The translations under genes and the position numbers were made by a program. DNA of 64,000 nucleotides from Caldalkalibacillus uzonensis. GTDB lineage: Bacteria > Bacillota > Bacilli > Caldalkalibacillales > Caldalkalibacillaceae. Shown here piece by piece: positions 58,386-64,000 of this stretch (the stretch's first letter is position 1; each line of letters begins with the position of its first letter). Below the pieces are notes generated by a model. That model saw only the letters and a list, made by a program, of their open reading frames with translations. It was not told the DNA's origin and ran no database searches. The DNA is taken from the NCBI RefSeq assembly GCF_030814135.1, contig NZ_JAUSUQ010000005.1, positions 124,001-188,000 on the forward strand, given 5' to 3'.

Positions 58386-59213
58386 ATGGTAAACAAGATA
58401 TCTACCGCAGAAGAAGTAAAACAACATCCTGCTTTTCGAGAAGCACTTGTTTCTCTTCTCTATCAGCTGGCCGATGACAATTTTATTCTCAGCTTCAGAG
58501 GCTCAGAGTGGCTGGGGCTTGCCCCCCAGTTAGAATCAGATGTTGCGTTTAGCTCAATCTGGCAGGATCACATGGGGCATGCCGCATTATTTTACCGTAT
58601 GCTCGAAGAGCTTGGTGAAGGTAGGGCAGATGACCTGGCCCATCTCCGCACCCCGCATGAGATGCGTAATGCCATCCTTACTGAACGGTCAAACGGTCCT
58701 GGCGACTATATTGTCAACCCGCAATATGACTGGGCTTATGCTGTTGTGCGACAATTTATCTTTGATTTGTTTGAAAGCGTTCGCATGACATCCCTGCAGC
58801 AATCCTCCTATCTTCCATTAGCACAGGCTGCAGCCAAAGTAGCCAGAGAAAAGCCTTATCATGTTCTGCATGGAGAAAGCTGGCTCGGTCAAATGATCAA
58901 AACGGAAGAGGGGCAGGTCAGGTTAAAAAAGGCCTTGACTAACGTATGGCACGATCTGGGGGATCTGTTTAGCCTGGGGGAGATGGGAGAGAAAATGGTT
59001 GAATATGGCTTGACTGAAAGTGAGGATTTTTTACGGCAACGGTTTGTAGACCGATTAAGAAAAGTTTTTGACACGTATAACATCAACTGGCCAGGGGAAC
59101 TCCCCAAACAGATGGAGCTAAATGGGCGGTTAGGTGAGCATACGGATGAATTAGCTCAGGCACTCGATATCCTTTCCGAAGTTTATCGTCAAGACCCGGC
59201 AGCTAACTGGTAA
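58386..59213 (+). CDS. paaC: 1,2-phenylacetyl-CoA epoxidase subunit C (structural)
   Basis: A 275-residue ferritin-like partner of PaaA. LYQLADDNFILSFRGSEWLGLAPQLESDVAFSSIWQDHMGHA and KPYHVLHGESWLGQM are the family's helix motifs. The di-iron site is degenerate in this subunit, which holds PaaA and binds CoA. 15 bases after paaB and 13 before paaD; clearly one operon. Confidence 0.93.
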   Translation: MVNKISTAEEVKQHPAFREALVSLLYQLADDNFILSFRGSEWLGLAPQLESDVAFSSIWQDHMGHAALFYRMLEELGEGRADDLAHLRTPHEMRNAILTERSNGPGDYIVNPQYDWAYAVVRQFIFDLFESVRMTSLQQSSYLPLAQAAAKVAREKPYHVLHGESWLGQMIKTEEGQVRLKKALTNVWHDLGDLFSLGEMGEKMVEYGLTESEDFLRQRFVDRLRKVFDTYNINWPGELPKQMELNGRLGEHTDELAQALDILSEVYRQDPAANW

Positions 59214-59226
59214 ATGGGTGATCCAT

Positions 59227-59694
59227 ATGAATACCTCAGCCGTTTGGGAGAAGTTAAAACAAGTCAAAGATCCTGAGCTGCCTACCGTCAGTATTGTGGA
59301 CATGGGTATGGTTAAGGATGTCTCGGTGAGAGAGAAACAAATGGAGATTCAACTCATTCCTACTTTTGTCGGATGTCCAGCTTTGGAGATCATTAAACAG
59401 GAGGTACTTAAGCAACTTCAGCCAGAATTTGAAGGGGAGATCAAGATTAAATTTGTGCTGGATATTCCCTGGACATCCGATCGCATTAATGATGAGGGGC
59501 GTGAGAATCTGAAAAAGATGGGCATCGCTCCGCCGCCAAAACACTTTAATATAGGAGAACCTTGGGTGGCTGAATGTCCATACTGTGGCTCCCCAAAAAC
59601 GGTTATGGATAACCTTTTTGGGCCCACCGCTTGTCGAAGCATTCTCTATTGCACCCATTGTAAAAACCCGTTTGAAGCGATTAAGCCGATTTAA
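59227..59694 (+). CDS. paaD: PaaD, iron-sulfur/maturation protein of the epoxidase
   Basis: A 155-residue protein: an N-terminal DUF59/MIP18-like domain (VKDPELPTVSIVDMGMVKDV, GCPALEIIKQEVL) and a C-terminal zinc-ribbon with ECPYCGSPKTVMDN, then ACRSILYCTHCKNPFE. PaaD is required for epoxidase activity, probably in metal-centre assembly. ATG 59227 has GGGTGAT 4-5 bases upstream. No paaE reductase gene follows it here. Confidence 0.92.
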   Translation: MNTSAVWEKLKQVKDPELPTVSIVDMGMVKDVSVREKQMEIQLIPTFVGCPALEIIKQEVLKQLQPEFEGEIKIKFVLDIPWTSDRINDEGRENLKKMGIAPPPKHFNIGEPWVAECPYCGSPKTVMDNLFGPTACRSILYCTHCKNPFEAIKPI

Positions 59695-59734
59695 TGACCG
59701 GATGTCGATCCGAACATAAACAGGGAGGAATCAA

Positions 59735-61237
59735 ATGATGACTACGCAAACAACGGTTCATGTTAAAGAGATGTACCCCATGTTCATTAACGGTCAGTTT
59801 GTTACAAGTGAATCAGGTGAAACGTTTACAGTCTACAATCCGGCAACAGGCCAACCCCTTACCCAAGTGGCCAAAGGAACGAAGGCCGATGTTGATGCCG
59901 CCGTTGCTGCGGCCCGCAAAGCCTTCGACCACAGCCGTTGGCCCTCCATGCCCTTCAGTAAAAGAGCACGTTTGTTAAACAAGATTGCCGGCATCATGAG
60001 AAAGCGGTTTGATGAGCTGGTTCAAATAGAGGTTTTAAACACCGGTAAAACCATCGGGACTGCCCAAGGTCAAGTGATGCAGGCCATTGAGGACTTTGAA
60101 TTCTTTGCTGGTGCGATTGTTGCGCACACAGGAGAAACGAAACCGGTTCCTCCAGGCTTCTTTAACTATACCCAAAAAGAACCAGTCGGTGTTTGTGCCC
60201 AGATCATTCCCTGGAATTATCCTTTTATGATGGCAGCGTGGAAAGTGGCGCCTGCTTTAGCTGCAGGATGTACCATTGTACTTAAACCGGCAAGCTTAAC
60301 ACCGCTTACCGCGTTAGTGATGGCTGAAATTTGCCATGAAGCTGGTGTACCGGAAGGGGTTCTCAACGTGATCACTGGACCGGGCGGGGAGATTGGTTCG
60401 TATTTGGTTGAACATCCTGATGTGGATAAAGTGGCCTTTACCGGTGAGACCTTAACCGGGAAGGACATCATGGCTAAAGCTTCGGACACTTTAAAACGTG
60501 TCACGCTGGAATTAGGTGGGAAATCAGCCAACATCGTCTTTGAAGACGCTGATCTTGAAGCGGCCGTTAATGGCTCTTTATTTGGCATTTATTATAATAC
60601 TGGTCAATCTTGCGAAGCCCGCTCCCGCCTCTTTGTGCATGAATCGGTTTACGATCAATTCTTAAACCTTTTTATAGAAAAAGCCAAAAAACTGAAAGTA
60701 GGGGATCCGTTCTCTACTGACACACACGTAGGTGCCGTGATATCACGAGGACAATTAGAAACGATCGACAGCTATGTTCAAGAGGCTGTTCAAGAAGGTG
60801 CTGAAATTGCCTTTGGCGGTTACTCACCGACCATTGAGGGTTTTGAAAACGGGCATTGGTATATGCCAACGGTGCTTACTCATGTCACCAATGACATGAA
60901 AGTGGCCCAGGAAGAAATCTTTGGACCAGTGGTCGTGATCATGCCGTTTAAGGATGAAAAAGAAGTGATTCAACTAGCCAATGATACCAAATACGGCTTG
61001 GCTGGCGCGGTATGGACCAAAGATCATGCTCGGGCACACCGCGTCGCCAGTGGCATCCGCGCGGGTATTATCATGGTTAACTGTCCATTCTCTGTTTTCC
61101 CCGGATTACCGTTTGGTGGGTACAAACAATCTGGTTTCGGTCGTGAACTCGCTTTGGAAACGCTTGATCTCTATTCTGAAACAAAAAGTGTTCTCTCTTA
61201 CGTGGGACCCAAACCACTTAATCCTTTTGGAGTATAA
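59735..61237 (+). CDS. aldehyde dehydrogenase of the phenylacetate pathway (PaaZ-ALDH role proposed)
   Basis: A 500-residue NAD(P)-dependent aldehyde dehydrogenase. [28 protein letters not shown] is the cofactor site, catalytic Glu in LELGGKSAN near 260 and nucleophile Cys293 in [22 protein letters not shown] near 393. It has no hydratase (MaoC-like) domain, so unlike E. coli PaaZ it is a stand-alone dehydrogenase. In this cluster it may oxidise 3-oxo-5,6-dehydrosuberyl-CoA semialdehyde; phenylacetaldehyde oxidation is the main alternative. GGGAGG precedes tandem ATGs at 59735/59738. Confidence 0.82.
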   Translation: MMTTQTTVHVKEMYPMFINGQFVTSESGETFTVYNPATGQPLTQVAKGTKADVDAAVAAARKAFDHSRWPSMPFSKRARLLNKIAGIMRKRFDELVQIEVLNTGKTIGTAQGQVMQAIEDFEFFAGAIVAHTGETKPVPPGFFNYTQKEPVGVCAQIIPWNYPFMMAAWKVAPALAAGCTIVLKPASLTPLTALVMAEICHEAGVPEGVLNVITGPGGEIGSYLVEHPDVDKVAFTGETLTGKDIMAKASDTLKRVTLELGGKSANIVFEDADLEAAVNGSLFGIYYNTGQSCEARSRLFVHESVYDQFLNLFIEKAKKLKVGDPFSTDTHVGAVISRGQLETIDSYVQEAVQEGAEIAFGGYSPTIEGFENGHWYMPTVLTHVTNDMKVAQEEIFGPVVVIMPFKDEKEVIQLANDTKYGLAGAVWTKDHARAHRVASGIRAGIIMVNCPFSVFPGLPFGGYKQSGFGRELALETLDLYSETKSVLSYVGPKPLNPFGV

Positions 61238-61254
61238 ATAGGGGGCTATCGATT

Positions 61255-62454
61255 GTGAAAGAGGTTGTCATTGTCGATGCGGTGAGAACGCCAATTGGAC
61301 GTTATAAGGGGGCACTTAAATCAGTGCGCCCCGACGATTTGGCTGCACACGTGATCAAGGCCTTGATCGATCGTAATCCACAGTTGCCGACCGAGGAAAT
61401 TGATGATGTCATCATGGGCTGTGCCAACCAGGCGGGAGAAGATAACCGTAACGTGGCCCGCATGGCACTCTTATTGGCCGGTCTTCCCCAAGAAGTGGGC
61501 GGCAGCACCGTGAACCGTTTATGCGGATCGGGTTTGGATGCCGTTAACCAAGCGGCCCGGGCCATCAAAGCAGGTGAGGGAGAGATCTATATTGCCGGCG
61601 GGGTTGAAAGTATGACGCGGGCCCCGCTGGTCATGGCTAAACCGGATACGGAGTTTCCCCGCGGCAATCATGAATTATTTGACACGACAATCGGTTGGCG
61701 GTTTATCAATCCGCTCATGGACGAACAATATGGCACACTCTCTATGCCTGAGACAGCAGAAGAGGTTGCCAAGCGCTTTGGGATCAGCCGGGAGGATCAG
61801 GATGCCTTTGCCTTCCGGAGTCAGATGCGCTATAGACAGGCTCATGAAGCAGGAAAATTTAAAGATGAACTTGTTCCGATCACGCTAACCGACCGGAAGG
61901 GAAACCAAACTGTGGTGGCTGAAGATGAACATCCCCGTCCCACCACCACCCTAGAAAAGCTGGCGGGTCTCAAACCGTTGTTCCCCAATGGAACCGTGAC
62001 AGCGGGTAATGCCTCAGGCATCAATGACGGGGCCGCGGCTCTGATTCTGATGGATGCTGAAAAAGCAGAAGAGTTAGGGTATAAGCCTTTGGCACGCTAT
62101 GTTACTTCTGCTGTTGCGGGTGTTGAACCCAATATTATGGGTATTGGTCCCGTTCCTGCCACTCAAAAAGCATTAAAACGCGCCGGGTTTAATATTGAAG
62201 ATATAGAGCTGATCGAATTGAATGAAGCGTTTGCTGCCCAGGCCTTGGCTTGTATTCGTCAGTTGGAAGTGGACCAGGAAATCGTCAACGTGAATGGGGG
62301 CGCCATTGCTTTGGGACATCCCCTAGGGGCCAGCGGGGCGCGTATCTTGACGACCCTCCTCTATGAGATGAACCGTAGTGGGGTGAAGCGTGGACTGGCA
62401 ACCATGTGTATTGGGGTTGGGCAGGGAATTGCCACCATTGTGGAGAGAGGTTAA
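61255..62454 (+). CDS. paaJ: acetyl-CoA acyltransferase (3-oxoadipyl-/3-oxo-dehydrosuberyl-CoA thiolase)
   Basis: A 399-residue degradative thiolase. Acylated Cys90 in [27 protein letters not shown] near 324, His in [17 protein letters not shown] near 352 and the second Cys in TMCIGVGQG near 384. Length and motifs fit PaaJ/PcaF, which releases acetyl-CoA twice in the phenylacetate route. GTG start, 17 bases after the aldehyde dehydrogenase gene. Confidence 0.88.
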   Translation: MKEVVIVDAVRTPIGRYKGALKSVRPDDLAAHVIKALIDRNPQLPTEEIDDVIMGCANQAGEDNRNVARMALLLAGLPQEVGGSTVNRLCGSGLDAVNQAARAIKAGEGEIYIAGGVESMTRAPLVMAKPDTEFPRGNHELFDTTIGWRFINPLMDEQYGTLSMPETAEEVAKRFGISREDQDAFAFRSQMRYRQAHEAGKFKDELVPITLTDRKGNQTVVAEDEHPRPTTTLEKLAGLKPLFPNGTVTAGNASGINDGAAALILMDAEKAEELGYKPLARYVTSAVAGVEPNIMGIGPVPATQKALKRAGFNIEDIELIELNEAFAAQALACIRQLEVDQEIVNVNGGAIALGHPLGASGARILTTLLYEMNRSGVKRGLATMCIGVGQGIATIVERG

Positions 62455-62505
62455 CGTGAATCTTTTATATCAAAAATTTTATATAAAAATCAGGAGGTAT
62501 AAAAA

Positions 62506-62811
62506 ATGGTTAAGTTAATTGCCCTGTATAAGAAACCTGAAAACCCACAAGCGTTTGATGAGCATTATGGGAATGTTCATGCTCCCCTGGCTAGAAAGAT
62601 GCCTGGCCTTAAAAAGCTAGAAGTGACAAAGATTTATGGTGCTCCAATGGGAGAAAGCCCTTACTATCTGCTGGCTGAGATGTATTTTGAATCAAAGGAA
62701 GCGTTAAATGCAGCCATGGCATCTGCTGAAGGCAAAGCAGCGGCAAAAGATTTGATGGGTTTTGCCGGCAATCTCGTGACGATGATGCTGGGTGAAGTGA
62801 CAGAAGAATAG
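62506..62811 (+). CDS. EthD-domain protein
   Basis: A 101-residue dimeric ferredoxin-like (alpha/beta barrel) protein: VKLIALYKKPENPQAFDEHYGNVHAPLARKMPGLKKLEVT and YLLAEMYFESKEALNAAMAS are the EthD signature. EthD-family proteins assist oxidative catabolism, sometimes as isomerases or lyases; the role here is unknown. AGGAGG lies about 9 bases before the ATG. Between the thiolase and enoyl-CoA hydratase genes, so most likely part of the pathway. Confidence 0.8.
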   Translation: MVKLIALYKKPENPQAFDEHYGNVHAPLARKMPGLKKLEVTKIYGAPMGESPYYLLAEMYFESKEALNAAMASAEGKAAAKDLMGFAGNLVTMMLGEVTEE

Positions 62812-62821
62812 GAGGATAGTG

Positions 62822-63595
62822 ATGAGCGAGCCCCTCATTGTGAAGAAAATGGAAGGACCTGTGGCCGTGTTGCAACTTAACCGGCCGCATGTCCTTAACG
62901 CGCTTAACTTGGCTTTAATGGATGAATTGGTTGAGCAGCTGAAACAATTGCAGGCAGATCAGGATGTGCGGTGCATTATTTTGACCGGGAATCACAAAGC
63001 CTTTGCCGCAGGAGCAGATATAGATGAAATGGCCGGTGTATCACTAGCTGAGATGAAGATGAGAAATCAGTTTATGTTATGGGATCTGATTCCCCGATTC
63101 ACCAAACCGCTGATTGCAGCAGTACAAGGTTATGCATTGGGTGGAGGCTGTGAATTAGCCATGAGCTGTGATCTGATTATTGCCTCGGAAAAAGCGGTTT
63201 TTGGGCAACCGGAAATTAATCTGGGAGCCATGCCCGGAGCAGGAGGAGCTCAGCGTCTGGTAAAAGCAATGGGCAAAGCCCGAGCGATGGCGTATTTATT
63301 AACGGGGCGTTCTTTTACCGCCCAGGAGGCGTATGAGTGTGGTTTGGTCACCAAGGTGGTCCCGGATGAGCTTGTTTTAGAGGAAGCAAAAAAGCTGGCT
63401 TTAGAGATTGCCCATAAAGCGCCGGTGGCAGCCACGTTGATTAAAGAAGCCGTATATAAGGCATTGGACACGCCTACACAAGTCGGCATGGATTTTGAAC
63501 GTAATGCCTTCTATATGTGCTTTGGAACTGAGGATTGCAGAGAGGGTATGAAAGCCTTTCAGGAAAAACGCAAACCATCTTTTAAGGGAAGATAG
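62822..63595 (+). CDS. paaF: enoyl-CoA hydratase (PaaF-like)
   Basis: A 257-residue crotonase-fold hydratase. KAFAAGADIDEM near 58 and YALGGGCELAMSCDLIIASEKAVFGQPEINLGAMPGAGGAQRL near 99-146 supply the oxyanion hole and the two catalytic glutamates (GCELA and PEINLG) of true hydratases. It should hydrate 2,3-dehydroadipyl-CoA. ATG 62822 has AGGAGGA 5 bases upstream. Confidence 0.85.
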   Translation: MSEPLIVKKMEGPVAVLQLNRPHVLNALNLALMDELVEQLKQLQADQDVRCIILTGNHKAFAAGADIDEMAGVSLAEMKMRNQFMLWDLIPRFTKPLIAAVQGYALGGGCELAMSCDLIIASEKAVFGQPEINLGAMPGAGGAQRLVKAMGKARAMAYLLTGRSFTAQEAYECGLVTKVVPDELVLEEAKKLALEIAHKAPVAATLIKEAVYKALDTPTQVGMDFERNAFYMCFGTEDCREGMKAFQEKRKPSFKGR

Positions 63596-63604
63596 GTGAA
63601 AGCG

Positions 63605-64000
63605 GTGTTTGAAACAATCATATTCGAGGTACAGGAGAACGTTGCCATCCTGACGCTCAACCGTCCCGATAAATTAAATGCATTTACGGAACAGATGAAT
63701 GAAGAAATCATGAAGGCTTGCCAGCAGGCAGGCCAAGATCCATCCATCCGCGCTTTAATCATTACTGGGGCCGGACGGGCGTTTTGTGCTGGTGAAGATT
63801 TGGCAAGTGTCAGTGGAGATCAAGCGGTTGATCATGGTGAGTTTCTTCGCAAACGGTATAATCCGATGATCATGGCTATCCATCAGTCAGAGAAGCCGGT
63901 GATTGCCGCAGTGAACGGTGCTGCAGCTGGTGCAGGATGCAGTCTTGCCCTCGCTTGTGATTTTCGCATCGCCTCTAGTAAGGCCAGTTTTATTGAGGCT
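63605..64000 (+). CDS. paaG: enoyl-CoA hydratase/isomerase (PaaG-like), 3' end cut by the window
   Basis: 132 residues are visible, ending inside the fold at the window edge. Crotonase motifs VAILTLNRPDKLNAFTEQM, GAGRAFCAGEDL near 57 and NGAAAGAGCSLALACDFRIAS near 101 are present. A-G-A-G-C-S-L-A, lacking the first hydratase glutamate, matches PaaG-type isomerases (ring-1,2-epoxyphenylacetyl-CoA isomerase). GTG 63605 has AGGTGA upstream; GTG 63596 is an alternative. Confidence 0.8.
   Translation, partial: MFETIIFEVQENVAILTLNRPDKLNAFTEQMNEEIMKACQQAGQDPSIRALIITGAGRAFCAGEDLASVSGDQAVDHGEFLRKRYNPMIMAIHQSEKPVIAAVNGAAAGAGCSLALACDFRIASSKASFIEA

Noticed and set aside
1-64000. CRISPR arrays, insertion sequences, prophage or rRNA genes
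   Set aside because: No regularly spaced repeats, transposase or phage motifs, or rRNA-like sequence were seen in the window.

Overview
The window reads as chromosome of a spore-forming, probably thermophilic or alkaliphilic member of the Bacillaceae. Evidence seen: a gerA-type germinant receptor operon, a SleB-like cortex hydrolase, small GerP-like and spore-surface genes, a YheC/YheD ATP-grasp protein, AGGAGG-type ribosome sites with frequent GTG/TTG starts, and many U-tailed terminators. A Caldalkalibacillus-like genome would fit, but the genus is inference. I see no rRNA, CRISPR array, insertion sequence or prophage.

Layout. 1-4940: fatty/aromatic acyl-CoA metabolism (3-hydroxyacyl-CoA dehydrogenase tail, AMP ligase, acyl-CoA dehydrogenase, alpha/beta hydrolase, permease). 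5238-5501: a small SelW/Rdx-type selenoprotein whose Sec codon is an in-frame TGA followed by a SECIS-like hairpin. 5712-8918: homogentisate operon (hpd, FAH-fold hydrolase, hmgA). 9459-10930: queE-queC. 11094-16849: SleB-like protein, M42 aminopeptidase, DUF84 NTPase, YtoQ, class A PBP with a long charged tail. 16927-20004: selB and tRNA-Sec(UCA), which explain the recoded TGA. 20323-21690: trypsin-like protease with a stand-alone paralogue of its N-terminal domain. 21900-24501: CadC-like repressor and Cd/Zn ATPase. 24701-31094: small zinc protein, nuclease-fold protein, CsoR/CstR-type regulator, CcdA/ResA-like thiol-redox pair, spore and stress genes. 31183-36736: 3D-domain protein, lipoprotein, gerA-B-C operon. 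36880-42887: molybdenum cofactor/formate-dehydrogenase-like locus (mobA, fdhD, FdhF/YdeP-family oxidoreductase, mobB) with two decayed genes (an OFA-type transporter and moeA) and a structured leader with a strong terminator. 42972-47478: dense cluster of small spore-type genes, including three members of one unrecognised family and three GerP-like genes. 47894-48817: 1-Cys peroxiredoxin and winged-helix protein. 49141-64000: phenylacetate (paa) catabolic cluster with regulator, thioesterase, LIV-type ABC transporter, paaK, paaABCD, aldehyde dehydrogenase, thiolase, EthD protein and two enoyl-CoA hydratases, the last cut by the window end.

How the parts fit together. tRNA-Sec and SelB serve the UGA-containing gene; SelA and SelD must lie elsewhere. 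Two aerobic aromatic routes coexist: homogentisate cleavage, and CoA-ligation/epoxidation of phenylacetate. The paa promoters carry TAACG/AACGTT repeats just downstream of their -10 boxes, a plausible repressor site. The molybdenum locus looks partly degenerate: its cofactor genes mobA and mobB and the oxidoreductase are intact, while moeA and the transporter each retain only their ends and a short internal segment.
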